A stretch of DNA of 64,000 nt from contig NZ_JHEP02000014.1 of assembly GCF_000657795.2 (NCBI RefSeq), positions 1 through 64,000 on the forward strand, given 5' to 3'. The notes below the pieces were generated by a model that saw only the letters and a list, made by a program, of their open reading frames with translations, did no database searches and was not told the DNA's origin. The position numbers were made by a program, and so were the translations under genes. Each line of letters begins with the position of its first letter. Within the stretch, counting starts at the first letter, position 1. Of this stretch, positions 27,704-38,235 are shown piece by piece. Origin of the DNA: Bordetella pseudohinzii. GTDB taxonomy: Bacteria; Pseudomonadota; Gammaproteobacteria; Burkholderiales; Burkholderiaceae_B.

Positions 27704-29002
27704 CTACGCCCCCTGCAGCAGCAAGACCACGCCATGCAGGGCCAGGCCGATCAGGCCGCCGACCAGGGTGCCGTTGAAGCGCACGTATTGCAGGTCGCGG
27801 CCGACGTTGAGTTCCAGCTCGTCGACCAGATGGCGCTCGTCCCAGTTCTTGACGGTGCGCGCGATGTGTTCGGTGACGCCGGCGCGCAGGCGGCCGGTCA
27901 GGCGGCGCGCCGCGCCGAGGATATGGGCGTTGAGCGCGGCGCGCACGTTCTCGTCGCGGCCGAGCTTGGCCGCCAGGCCGGCCAGGGCGGCCTCCAGGTG
28001 GCGCGCCAAGGCGGAGTCATCGCGTGAGAGGTCGCGCCGCAAGGCGCCGTGGATGTCGTCCCAGAGCGTCTGCACATAGGTCTGCACGCGCGGTTCGGCC
28101 AGCAGTTTTTCCTTGAGCAGGCGCACTTGCTCGCCTACTTCGGGGTCGTCGCGCAGGCGCGCGATGTAGTCGGCGATCCATTGTTCGTAATCCTGGCGCA
28201 CCGGGTGGCCGGGTTCGGCCAGCACGTCGCGCAGTTCGTCCATGAGGGCCCGCGCCAGGCGGTCCGCGAGGTTGTCGGCCATGTTGTCGACCGAGGCCAC
28301 GAGGTCGACGGTGGCGATGATGCGCGGCCATTCCTTGCGCGCGAACCGGACCAGCAGGTCCGAGGCGCGGGCCTTGACCTCTTCCTGGGAGAGATAGCCC
28401 GCCAGCCGTTCAAGGGCCGCGTCCAGCAATTCCTGGTGGCGGCCATCGCGGGTCAGCAGCGTCAGGAGTTCGCCGGCGGTCTGGGCGGCGTCCCAGCGGC
28501 GCACCGCGTCTTCGACAAAGTCGCGGATGGCCCGCCGCACGGCCTGTTCGTCCAGCAGTTCGAGCATCTGCAAGGCGGTCTGGCGCGCGCCCTGGGCCAA
28601 CGCGCGCGCCTGGGCCGGACGCGCCAGCCAGCGCGCCAGGCGCGCGGCGGGGTCGAAGACCCGCAGGCGGTCCAGCAGGGTGTCCGGATCGAGGAAATGG
28701 TCGCGCACGAAGACGGCCAGGTTTTCGCCGATGCGGTCTTTGCTGTTGGGAATGATGGCGGTATGCGGAATGGGCAGGCCCAAGGGCCGGCGGAACAGGG
28801 CCACCACGGCAAACCAGTCGGCCAGCGCGCCCACCGTGGCCGCCTCGCAGAAGGCCCGCACCCAGGCCCAGGCGCCCTGCCCGCCCATGAGGTGGCTGGT
28901 CACGAAGCCGGCCACCATCATGAGGAGCAGGACCAGGGCCCAGCGTTTCATGCGGACCAGTTGGCGGCGGCGGAATTCGGGCGCGGAGAGGGTCTCGGAC
29001 AT
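27704..29002 (-). CDS. DUF445 family membrane protein (YjiN-like)
   Basis: The 432-residue protein has two hydrophobic segments near the N-terminus ('WALVLLLMMVAGFVTSHLMG' and the DUF445 signature 'ATVGALADWFAVVALFRRPLG'), then 'IPHTAIIPNSKDRIGENLAVFV', a long alpha-helical middle, and a second hydrophobic segment at the C-terminus ('GLIGLALHGVVLLLQ'). This is the usual DUF445 layout of a large helical domain held at the membrane at both ends. The function of the family is not established. The ATG at 29002 is chosen because the longer frame back to 29119 would enter the divergent MaoC gene. Confidence 0.88.
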   Translation of the reverse strand: MSETLSAPEFRRRQLVRMKRWALVLLLMMVAGFVTSHLMGGQGAWAWVRAFCEAATVGALADWFAVVALFRRPLGLPIPHTAIIPNSKDRIGENLAVFVRDHFLDPDTLLDRLRVFDPAARLARWLARPAQARALAQGARQTALQMLELLDEQAVRRAIRDFVEDAVRRWDAAQTAGELLTLLTRDGRHQELLDAALERLAGYLSQEEVKARASDLLVRFARKEWPRIIATVDLVASVDNMADNLADRLARALMDELRDVLAEPGHPVRQDYEQWIADYIARLRDDPEVGEQVRLLKEKLLAEPRVQTYVQTLWDDIHGALRRDLSRDDSALARHLEAALAGLAAKLGRDENVRAALNAHILGAARRLTGRLRAGVTEHIARTVKNWDERHLVDELELNVGRDLQYVRFNGTLVGGLIGLALHGVVLLLQGA

Positions 29003-29108
29003 GGCAAGACGGCGTGGAGCGACACCCAGAGCGTACACGACCCCGGGGATCGACAGACGCCGGGGCGCGCACCATAATGCCCGCAGCACCCGCCACAGGA
29101 GACGCGGC

Positions 29109-29555
29109 ATGCCCGCCAAACGCTATCTGGACGACCTCGCCGTGGGAGATAGTTTCATCAGCGGCGAATACACCATCACGCGCGCCGAGATCATCGACTT
29201 CGCGCAGCGCTACGATCCCCAGCCCTTTCATCTGAGCGAAGAAGCCGCGCGCCAGTCCCTGTTCGGCGGCCTGGCGGCCAGCGGCTGGCATACGGCGGCG
29301 GTCAGCATGCGCCTGCTGGTGCAAAGCCTGCCGCTGGCCGGCGGCGTCATCGGCGCGGGCGGTGAAATCAGCTGGCCGCGCCCCACCCGCCCCGGCGATG
29401 TGCTGCGCGTGCGCAGCGAGATCATGCAGATCATGCCCTCGCGCTCCAAGCCAGACCGCGCCATCGTGCTGCTGCAAAGCGAAACCCTGAACCAGAACGC
29501 CGAGGTCGCGCAGCGCTTTGTGTCCAAGCTGGTGGTGTTCCGCCGGCCGGGCTAG
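29109..29555 (+). CDS. MaoC-like hotdog dehydratase
   Basis: The 148-residue protein has a single hotdog fold with the R-hydratase motif 'FAQRYDPQPFHL' (catalytic Asp and His) and 'FGGLAASGWHTAA'. Family members hydrate trans-2-enoyl-CoA to R-3-hydroxyacyl-CoA. GGAGA stands 8 nt before the ATG. It is divergent from the DUF445 gene and overlaps the convergent helicase gene by 4 nt at its 3' end. R-specific hydratases can feed PHA synthesis, and phaC lies 9 kb away, but nothing links them directly. Confidence 0.88.
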   Translation: MPAKRYLDDLAVGDSFISGEYTITRAEIIDFAQRYDPQPFHLSEEAARQSLFGGLAASGWHTAAVSMRLLVQSLPLAGGVIGAGGEISWPRPTRPGDVLRVRSEIMQIMPSRSKPDRAIVLLQSETLNQNAEVAQRFVSKLVVFRRPG

Positions 29556-31795
29556 CCGCCGGGCAAGGCCCACCAATCCGGCAGGAGCCGGCGCACGCGC
29601 GTCCAGCGGTAGCGGTCGTCGATCAGATGCACGCTGCCCTGGTCGGTCTCGGCGCGGATCACGCGGCCGGCCGCCTGCACCACTTTGCGCAGCCCGGGAT
29701 AGAGATAGATGTAGTCGTAAGCCTGTTCGGCGCCGAAGCGCCGCGCCATGAGGCGCATCATGGCCTCGTTGACCGGGTTGAGCTGGGGCAGGCCCAGGGT
29801 GGCGATGAAGGCGCCCACCAGGCGCTGGCCCGGCAGGTCCACGCCCTCGGAGAAGGCGCCGCCCAGCACGGCGAAGCCCACGCCCTGGCCGCCCTCGACG
29901 AAGCGGGCCAGGAAGTCCTCGCGCTCGCCCTCGCCCATGCCCGGGGTCTGGCTCCAGACGGGCAGGCCCGGATGGTGGCGCGCCAGCCACTCGGCCACCT
30001 GGCGCGCATAGTCGAAGCTGCTCAGGAAGGCCAGGTAATTGCCGGGCCGCTCGCGGTATTGGCGGGCGATGATGGCGCCGATGGGCGCCACCGAGCGCTG
30101 GCGGTCCCGAAAGCGCGTGGACACATGCCCGGCCACGGTCACGGCCAGCTGTTCGGCCTGGAAAGGCGCGGGCACGTCCACCCAGGCCGTGGCCGCCGGC
30201 AGCCCCAGCATGTCGCGGTAGAAGCGCTCGGGACGCAGCGTGCCGGAGAACATCACCGTGCAATGCGCGCCCGCGTGGCGCGGCGCCAGGAAATTCGCCG
30301 GCACCACATTGCGCAGGCTCAGCTCGCTGTCCTCGCCCTCGCGCCGCAGATCGGCCAGGCTGTGGTCGCCGAACTGTTCGGCCAGGCGCGTGAACCGCAA
30401 GGCCTCGAAGTAGAAGGCCAACAGCGCGTCGTCGGCCGGCAGCGCCTGGGCCGCCCGGGCCTGGTGGTCGGCCACGGCCTGCACCAGTTTCTGCAGCGCG
30501 GCCAGCACGCCCGCGGGCACGCTGTCATGCACCGTGTAGTCCTCCTCGGCCTTGCGCGCCAGCGCCCGCCAGGCGCGCTTCAGGCCGTCCAGCGCGGCGC
30601 GCAAGGGCTGGGGCGCGACCCGGCGCGCGGCGCTCAGCGCCGACAGGCGCAGGCGGGCGCTATACATGGCGCGGGCGCGCTCGACCAGGTTGTGCGCCTC
30701 GTCCACCAGCACCGCCACCCGCCATTGGCAAGCCTGCGCCAGCATATGGAGCAAACCGTTGGCGTCGTAGTAGTAGTTGTAGTCGCCGATCACCACATCG
30801 GCCCAGCGGGCCATTTCCTGGTTGAGGAAGTAGGGGCAGAGGGCATGCTCGCGCGCCGCGCGGGCCAGCGCCGGCTGGGAATAATCGCCCGCGGCCTCCA
30901 GGGCTGCGCGCGCCGCCGGCAGCCGGTCATAGAAGCCGCGCGCCAGCGGGCAGGATTCGCCGTGGCAATGCTTGTCGGGATGCAGGCAGGCCTTGTCGCG
31001 CGCCAGCATCTCGACAACGCGCAGGCCGGGCGGCAATTGCGCCAGGGCGCGCAGGGCCAGCGCGCGGCCCGAGCCTTTGGCGGTGAGAAAGAACACCTTG
31101 TCCAGGCCCTGGGCCGCGCAGGCCTTCAAGGCCGGAAACAGCGTGCCCAGGGTCTTGCCGATGCCGGTGGGCGCCTGGGCCAGCAGGGCCCGGCCGTCGC
31201 GCGCGGCCCGGAACACGGCCACGGCCAGCTCGCGCTGCCCCGGCCGGAAATCGCCATGCGGAAAACGCATCGCCGACAGCGCGGCGTCGCGGGCGCGCCG
31301 GTGCAGGGCCTGGCGCCGGGCCCATTGCGCATAGGCATCGCAGGCCTGGCGAAAATGCTCGGCCAACGCCTCGGCGTCCTGCCACTCGGTCAGAGCCGTC
31401 TCGTCCAGCGTCTGGACATCGACATAGATGAGCGCCAGCGTCAGCCCCGGCAGGCCGCGCGCCTGGCATATCAGGTGGCCGTAGACGCGCGCCTGCGCCC
31501 AGTGCAGCGCGCGCTGGTTCTCGCCCATGGCGGCCAGATCGCCGCGGTAGGTCTTGATTTCTTCGAGGCGGGCCAGGCGGGCATCGAAGCCGTCGGCGCG
31601 CCCGCGCACGGTGAGCTCGCCATGCGCGCCGGACAGGGGGACCTCGCTCTCATAGCCGTCGCCGCGCCGTTCGGCCACGGCGGCATGCCCGGCCATGCCC
31701 TCCTGCGCGCTGGGCGCGGGCGTGAAGCGCAAGTCCAGGTCGCCGCGCTTGGCGCTGAATTCGCACAAGGCGCGCACGGCCACCGTCAATCGCAT
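29552..31795 (-). CDS. Fe-S superfamily 2 helicase with N-terminal PD-(D/E)XK-like nuclease (DinG/XPD-related)
   Basis: The 747-residue protein should unwind DNA and probably also cut it. Residues about 1-110 look like a Cas4/RecB-type nuclease: 'VRGRADGF' and 'LEEIKTYRG' supply the D...ExK residues. The helicase core has Walker A 'QAPTGIGKT' near residue 210 and a DEAH box 'VLVDEAHNL' near 365. Between them four cysteines at about 270, 277, 282 and 320 are spaced like the iron-sulfur domain of XPD/DinG. The C-terminal half holds helicase motifs 'VMFSGTL' and 'GGAFSEGVDLPG'. Its start overlaps the end of fan1 by 10 nt, so the two are translationally coupled. A LexA box upstream of fan1 would make it DNA-damage inducible. 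Confidence 0.88.
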   Translation of the reverse strand: MRLTVAVRALCEFSAKRGDLDLRFTPAPSAQEGMAGHAAVAERRGDGYESEVPLSGAHGELTVRGRADGFDARLARLEEIKTYRGDLAAMGENQRALHWAQARVYGHLICQARGLPGLTLALIYVDVQTLDETALTEWQDAEALAEHFRQACDAYAQWARRQALHRRARDAALSAMRFPHGDFRPGQRELAVAVFRAARDGRALLAQAPTGIGKTLGTLFPALKACAAQGLDKVFFLTAKGSGRALALRALAQLPPGLRVVEMLARDKACLHPDKHCHGESCPLARGFYDRLPAARAALEAAGDYSQPALARAAREHALCPYFLNQEMARWADVVIGDYNYYYDANGLLHMLAQACQWRVAVLVDEAHNLVERARAMYSARLRLSALSAARRVAPQPLRAALDGLKRAWRALARKAEEDYTVHDSVPAGVLAALQKLVQAVADHQARAAQALPADDALLAFYFEALRFTRLAEQFGDHSLADLRREGEDSELSLRNVVPANFLAPRHAGAHCTVMFSGTLRPERFYRDMLGLPAATAWVDVPAPFQAEQLAVTVAGHVSTRFRDRQRSVAPIGAIIARQYRERPGNYLAFLSSFDYARQVAEWLARHHPGLPVWSQTPGMGEGEREDFLARFVEGGQGVGFAVLGGAFSEGVDLPGQRLVGAFIATLGLPQLNPVNEAMMRLMARRFGAEQAYDYIYLYPGLRKVVQAAGRVIRAETDQGSVHLIDDRYRWTRVRRLLPDWWALPGG

Positions 31796-33408
31796 GCCCA
31801 GCTCACATAGCACACGCGCGCGGCGATGCCATGGCGCGCGCAATAGCGCAGCCAGGCGATCTGGTTGTCCTGCAGGCGGTCGCCCGGCCCCTTGACCTCG
31901 ATGAATTCATAGCGGCGCTGCGCGGGCCAGAAACGGACCAGGTCCGGCAGGCCGCTGCGATGCGCCTTCAGGTCGGCCAGCAGGCGTTCGAACAGGCGGC
32001 GCAAATCCGCCGCCGGCAGGCAGCCCAGCGCCTGCTCCAGCAGTTCGGGGCCCAGCATGCCCCAGTGCACAAAGGGCGATTGCAGCCCCTGCTTGGCCGC
32101 GTAGCGCTCGCGGATCACGGCGCGGTAGCTGCCGTCGTCCAGCCGCGCCAGGCAGGCCTGGAACAGCGCGGCGCGCCGCGCCACGAAATCCGGCGTGTCG
32201 AGGTCGGCCGGGCCGCGCTGGAAGGGATGGAAAAACGCCCCCGGCAGCGGCGCGAAAATGGCCTCCCAGCACAAGAGCCCGAACAAGGCATTGACCAGGC
32301 CGCTCTCCACATAGTGCACCGGGCCGTCCGGGCTGCCGTAATGGTCGCGCACGACAAACTCCACCGGCCGGGCCTCGGCTGGCGGCGCCAGGCGGAGATG
32401 CTCGCTGACGAGCGCCGGCGCGGACGGGCGGCGCGGGGCGTCCAGGCCCAGCTGCCGCCGCAGGCGCGGCAGCATGCGCGCCAGGCGCTGGCTCTCGCCC
32501 TCGTCTTCGGGCTGCTCGGCCGCCCGCAGCGCCAGGGCGTAGGCTTCTTCGGGGCGGCCCTGCTGCTCCAGCACCCGCATCAGGCGGTGGCGCGCGCCGC
32601 GATAGTCGCACGCCCGGTAAGCCGCCTGCGCGCCGTCCCAGTCGCGCAGGCGCTCGCAGGCCTGGCCGATACGCATCAGCAGCTTGGCGCGCCGCGCCAT
32701 CAGCCAGGGGTTGGCGCTGGCGGCCGCGCGGACCGCTTCGCGCAAGGCCGCGTCGGGGCCGGCCTCCTCGAGCTGTTCGCGCCAGCCGTGCAGGCGCAGA
32801 TAATCCTCCACGTCGGCGCGGTGCTGGAAGGCGCGCGAATCGCGCGAAAAGTCCACGCGCTCGTACTGGAAGATGCCCAGGTCGGCCAGGACCAGTTCGT
32901 CCCATTGCTGGCGCAGATTGCCGAAGAACATCAGGCGCAGACGCTGGCAGACCGCGTCCACCCTCACCTGCCAGACCGCCTCGGCGGCCTGCGGCCACCA
33001 ATCGCGGTGCGGCCGGGGGCCGGCGGCGTCCAGAGCCTGCAGCAGCGCCTCCTTGCGCAGCGCCGGCGCCAGCCCGGCCAGACGGGCCAGCTCGGCCTTG
33101 GTGTACAGCCGGCCCAGATCCTGGGCCGAGAGCTCGGGATTGGCGCTCAGCCAGCCCAGCGCCAGGAGCGGCGCGGCGGCCGCGGCGATATCGCCGATCT
33201 CGTCATAGGCCAGCTTGCTGGCGCGAAACAGGCCGCCCTTGCGCGCCAGCAGGCGCACCAGCAAGGCTTGCGAGGCCTGAGGCAGGCCGGAAAACCGGGT
33301 CAGAAAAGCGCGCTCTTCGGCGTCCAGCAGGTCGTCGTAGCGCTGCGCCACCCAGGCCAGCGCGCGCTGGAAGTTATGCAGGTAGTAATAGCGATGCGCA
33401 GGCAACAT
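31786..33408 (-). CDS. fan1: FAN1-like structure-specific nuclease with VRR-NUC domain
   Basis: The 540-residue protein matches bacterial FAN1. An N-terminal helical SAP-like DNA-binding region starts 'YYYLHNFQRALAWV'. A long middle part is rich in paired helices (TPR-like). The C-terminal VRR-NUC domain has catalytic residues in 'GLPDLVRFW' and 'FIEVKGPGDRLQDNQIAWL' (the D...ExK core and the family-specific GPGDRLQDNQ string). FAN1 cleaves branched DNA near 5' flaps and helps repair interstrand crosslinks. The gene is followed by, and overlaps, the Fe-S helicase. The LexA box at 33424-33439 lies 16 nt before its ATG and overlaps its likely promoter. Confidence 0.93.
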   Translation of the reverse strand: MLPAHRYYYLHNFQRALAWVAQRYDDLLDAEERAFLTRFSGLPQASQALLVRLLARKGGLFRASKLAYDEIGDIAAAAAPLLALGWLSANPELSAQDLGRLYTKAELARLAGLAPALRKEALLQALDAAGPRPHRDWWPQAAEAVWQVRVDAVCQRLRLMFFGNLRQQWDELVLADLGIFQYERVDFSRDSRAFQHRADVEDYLRLHGWREQLEEAGPDAALREAVRAAASANPWLMARRAKLLMRIGQACERLRDWDGAQAAYRACDYRGARHRLMRVLEQQGRPEEAYALALRAAEQPEDEGESQRLARMLPRLRRQLGLDAPRRPSAPALVSEHLRLAPPAEARPVEFVVRDHYGSPDGPVHYVESGLVNALFGLLCWEAIFAPLPGAFFHPFQRGPADLDTPDFVARRAALFQACLARLDDGSYRAVIRERYAAKQGLQSPFVHWGMLGPELLEQALGCLPAADLRRLFERLLADLKAHRSGLPDLVRFWPAQRRYEFIEVKGPGDRLQDNQIAWLRYCARHGIAARVCYVSWACD

Positions 33409-33423
33409 CGGAAACGCGGATGG

Positions 33424-33439
33424 CTGTATGGATATACAG
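33424..33439 (-). promoter_or_regulatory. LexA (SOS) box upstream of fan1
   Basis: CTGTATGGATATACAG fits the CTGT-N8-ACAG consensus; read on the gene strand it is CTGTATATCCATACAG, very close to the ideal SOS box. The symmetry extends one more base on each side (G/C). A TATGAT -10-like hexamer lies just upstream on the minus strand (33449-33444). Both position and sequence suggest SOS control of fan1 and the helicase gene. Confidence 0.85.
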
Positions 33440-33444
33440 CGGCA

Positions 33445-33588
33445 TCATACCAGCAGCGTCGCCCGCTGCGGCAGCGGGATCTCCTCGTCGGGCTGGTCGC
33501 TGTCCGGATCGACCGGGATGTCCCCGGGCTCCGGCCCCGGGTCCTGCGGCGCGGGCCGGGGCGGCGTATGCAATAGACGGTGTCTCAT
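33445..33588 (-). CDS. Small proline/acid-rich protein, 47 residues, unknown function
   Basis: A perfect AGGAGG site stands 5 nt before the ATG at 33588, so translation is credible. The product is rich in Pro, Asp and Glu ('DPGPEPGDIPVDPDSDQPDEE') with a basic start 'MRHRLLHTPP'; it is probably unstructured and cytosolic. It lies between another small gene and the LexA box of fan1, all on the minus strand. No family is recognised. Confidence 0.6.
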   Translation of the reverse strand: MRHRLLHTPPRPAPQDPGPEPGDIPVDPDSDQPDEEIPLPQRATLLV

Positions 33589-33646
33589 GAGGCCTCCTGC
33601 CGGGGCCATCGCGCTGGCCGGGCCTGGCCCGCCAGCGCGGCGGCGC

Positions 33647-33958
33647 TCAGAACAGCGACGAGCGCGCGTTCTTGGCGCGCGGCTGGGGCTGCGCGCCATC
33701 GGCCCAGTTGGACTCGGTCTGCTCATCGGCCGAGGGCAGCCGCTCGATCAGGGCTTCGTTGGGGTCGCGCGAGATCTTGGGCGGGAAGTTGGGAACGTCC
33801 ACCAGGCTGGTCGGCGGCAATACCTTGGCGTTGATGCTGACATGCCGGGCCGGATTGTCGGGTGCCGCCACCGCGTCTGCCTGTCGATCGGCCGCGCGGG
33901 ACTCGATGTTGGCGGGATGGCGGCCTGCGGCCGCCGGCTTGTCGGCACGGGTATTCAT
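33647..33958 (-). CDS. Small hydrophilic protein, 103 residues, unknown function
   Basis: The product is hydrophilic with no signal peptide or membrane segment. It ends in a motif-like stretch 'SNWADGAQPQPRAKNARSSLF', and the middle 'VLPPTSLVDVPNFPPKISRDP' is proline-rich, suggesting an extended or disordered protein. A CAGGAG site stands 6 nt before the ATG. It is upstream of the 47-residue gene in the same direction and divergent from the LigD-Pol-like gene. I do not recognise it. Confidence 0.6.
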   Translation of the reverse strand: MNTRADKPAAAGRHPANIESRAADRQADAVAAPDNPARHVSINAKVLPPTSLVDVPNFPPKISRDPNEALIERLPSADEQTESNWADGAQPQPRAKNARSSLF

Positions 33959-34263
33959 GACTGCTCCTGTTTGTGGGCGCCCGATGGGCGCCGGCCATTC
34001 AGAACCTGCTCGGCGTCACGCCAGCATGACTGCGCCGGGCCGGATTGACAACTGCTGTCACCCCCAAGGCCCCGATGCTGACGTCACCCTGAATCTCTCT
34101 TTTACCCCGAAACGCCGGGATTTTCCGACACGGAATGTTTCAAATTGACCGGCTTTCTGGACGCCCTCTTGCGTCCCGCGTATGGTGAAACGACGCACGC
34201 TGTGAGCAGACCCAGGTCGACGACCCCGCCCCCGAACCGCCCGCCCGGCCCAGGAGGACCGCC
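33959..34263. other. 305-nt divergent intergenic region
   Basis: This gap separates the small minus-strand gene from the LigD-Pol-like gene. It holds a hairpin at 33976-33992 (GGCGCCC-GAT-GGGCGCC) in the leader of the minus-strand gene and a relatively AT-rich stretch at 34100-34150 that may contain the promoter for the polymerase gene. I see no LexA box, no open frame with a ribosome-binding site and no RNA gene in it. Confidence 0.6.
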
Positions 34264-35154
34264 ATGCCCGACCGTATCGGCAAGATCGTCATCACGCATC
34301 CGGACCGCATCGTGCTGCGCGCGCCCGACACCCGCAAGCTGGACCTGGCGCGCTACTACGAGGCCATCGGCCCGCGCATCCTGCCGCATCTGCAGAAGCG
34401 CCGCGTCGCCCTGCTGCGCTATCCGGACGGTGCCGACAAGCCGGGTTTTTTCCAGAAGCACATCACCACCGATCTGCCCAAGGGCGTGAGCCGCGATGCC
34501 GCCGGCGACCTGACCATAGACAGCCTGGAGGGCCTGATCGCGCTGGTGCAGTGGGGCGTGATCGAGCTGCATACCTGGGGCTCGCGCGCGCCCAAGACCG
34601 AGGCGCCGGACCGCCTGACACTGGACCTGGATCCCGGCGAGGGCGTGGATTGGCGCGCCATCGTCGAAGGCGCCCAGCTGGCGCGCGGGCTCATGCAGGA
34701 AGTCGGCCTGGTGCCCTTTCTGAAATCCACCGGCGGCAAGGGGCTGCACCTGGTGGCGCCGCTCAAGCCCGCCGCCGGCTGGGACGACGTCAAGGCCCTG
34801 GCTCATGGCCTGGCGATGCGGCTGGAGACCGTGCTGCCCGAGCGCTTCGTCGCCAACATGGCCAAGGCCAAGCGGCGCGGCCGCATCTTCGTGGACTATC
34901 TGCGCAACGGCAACGGCGCGACCGCGATCGCGGCCTTTTCGGTGCGTGGGCGCGTCGGGGGGCCGGTATCCATGCCCCTGCCCTGGGACTTGCTGGACAC
35001 CGGCGAGGATTTGCGCGGGCCGGCCTTCAATCTGCGCAATGCGCGCCAATGGGCCGAGGCCCATCCCGACCCCTGGGCCGACTATGCCGCCAGCCGCCGC
35101 CAGGTCGGCCCGCGCATGCTGGCCCGCCTGGGCCTGGCGCCCTCGGAACCCTGA
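34264..35154 (+). CDS. Stand-alone LigD-type polymerase/primase domain protein
   Basis: The 296-residue protein corresponds to the polymerase domain of bacterial NHEJ ligase LigD (archaeo-eukaryotic primase fold). The catalytic 'LTLDLDPGEG' gives Asp 121 and Asp 123, 'LKSTGGKGLHLVAPL' is the nucleotide-binding His/Ser-Gly segment, and 'VDYLRNGNGATAIAAFSVR' is the third conserved motif. The start 'IGKIVITHPDRIVL' is the normal domain boundary. AGGAGG lies 6 nt before the ATG, so this is a gene of its own and not a decayed ligase. Neither ligase, phosphoesterase nor Ku genes are in the window. Such domains add ribo- or deoxynucleotides at DNA breaks. Confidence 0.9.
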   Translation: MPDRIGKIVITHPDRIVLRAPDTRKLDLARYYEAIGPRILPHLQKRRVALLRYPDGADKPGFFQKHITTDLPKGVSRDAAGDLTIDSLEGLIALVQWGVIELHTWGSRAPKTEAPDRLTLDLDPGEGVDWRAIVEGAQLARGLMQEVGLVPFLKSTGGKGLHLVAPLKPAAGWDDVKALAHGLAMRLETVLPERFVANMAKAKRRGRIFVDYLRNGNGATAIAAFSVRGRVGGPVSMPLPWDLLDTGEDLRGPAFNLRNARQWAEAHPDPWADYAASRRQVGPRMLARLGLAPSEP

Positions 35155-35160
35155 ATCGCC

Positions 35161-37350
<2,190 letters not shown>

Positions 37351-37405
37351 GCGCGCTCTCCCTCTTTGGCCTTGCCTCACCTTAGCGGATGTCCGGGGGG
37401 GCCGG

Positions 37406-38035
37406 TCAAGCCGGCGCCAGCAAGGCGCATACCATCTCGACATGGCCCTCGCGCCAATAGCCTTCCCGGGCGGCCGCGTCCTGGTCCGAAATAATCCCTA
37501 TCACCAGGGCGTGCACCACCGGCGAGAGCAGCAGCCAGACATGCCGGGCCGCCTCGGGCCGGCACAGCCCGCGCTCGGCCGCCAGCGCGATCAGCTCGGC
37601 CAGGGCCTGCTGCTGGCGCCGGCTATCGCTGCGCCAGCGGTCGATCAGCTCGGGCAGGCGCGCGCCCTCGGCCATCAACAGCCGGAAGGTGCTCATCAAG
37701 GCCGGCTGCGCGAAGGCGCCATGGATGCTGTCGACAAAGCGCTCGGCCAGCTCGCGCAGGCTGCCGACCCCTTCAAGCATGGCTTGCGGGTCGATGGGCG
37801 CGGGCTTGAGCCACTGGTCCAGCAAGGCGGCCAGGACCTCCTCCTTGCTCGTGAAATGCCCATACAGGCCGCCCTTGGACAGCTGCGCCCGCCGGGCGAT
37901 GTCGTCCATGCGGGTGGCGGCGTAGCCGCGGGCCGAAAACTCGGCCAGGGCGGCGTCCAGAATCTGGCTGACGCGCACCTCGGCCGGCAGGCGCCGGCGC
38001 CCCCTCGGATCATTGCCTTGTTGTGAAATCGTCAT
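37406..38035 (-). CDS. TetR family transcriptional regulator
   Basis: The 209-residue product has a standard TetR helix-turn-helix ('[36 protein letters not shown]') and an all-helical ligand domain. A perfect palindrome lies 44-57 nt upstream of its start (38079-38092), so it is likely autoregulated. The same intergenic region serves the divergent phaC-exporter operon, which makes that operon the best target candidate; copA downstream is the alternative. Confidence 0.9.
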   Translation of the reverse strand: MTISQQGNDPRGRRRLPAEVRVSQILDAALAEFSARGYAATRMDDIARRAQLSKGGLYGHFTSKEEVLAALLDQWLKPAPIDPQAMLEGVGSLRELAERFVDSIHGAFAQPALMSTFRLLMAEGARLPELIDRWRSDSRRQQQALAELIALAAERGLCRPEAARHVWLLLSPVVHALVIGIISDQDAAAREGYWREGHVEMVCALLAPA

Positions 38036-38078
38036 GGGTATCGGACACTAGGGCCTGTTCATCGCAAGCCGATTACAT

Positions 38079-38092
38079 ACCGACTGGTCGGT
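38079..38092. promoter_or_regulatory. TetR-type operator palindrome
   Basis: ACCGAC-TG-GTCGGT is a perfect 14-bp palindrome between the divergent tetR and phaC genes. ACCGACNNGTCGGT-like sites are common operators of TetR regulators next to efflux systems. Assignment is by symmetry and position. Confidence 0.7.
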
Positions 38093-38235
38093 CGTTACCT
38101 TGATTTTCGTCAAGGATTGCGCTGCGGCTTTGGCCGACAATCGTCCTGCGGGCCCACCCGTCCGCATCGCCGCAAGGCGTTTCCCCTTACCCAGCGGCGC
38201 CCACCCGGCGCCGTGCAGCTGAAGGTGGCAGGCAC

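Noticed and set aside
34264-35154. LigD-Pol gene as a truncated remnant of a full LigD
   Set aside because: It has a strong ribosome-binding site, normal domain limits and all catalytic motifs, and no ligase-like sequence flanks it on either side.
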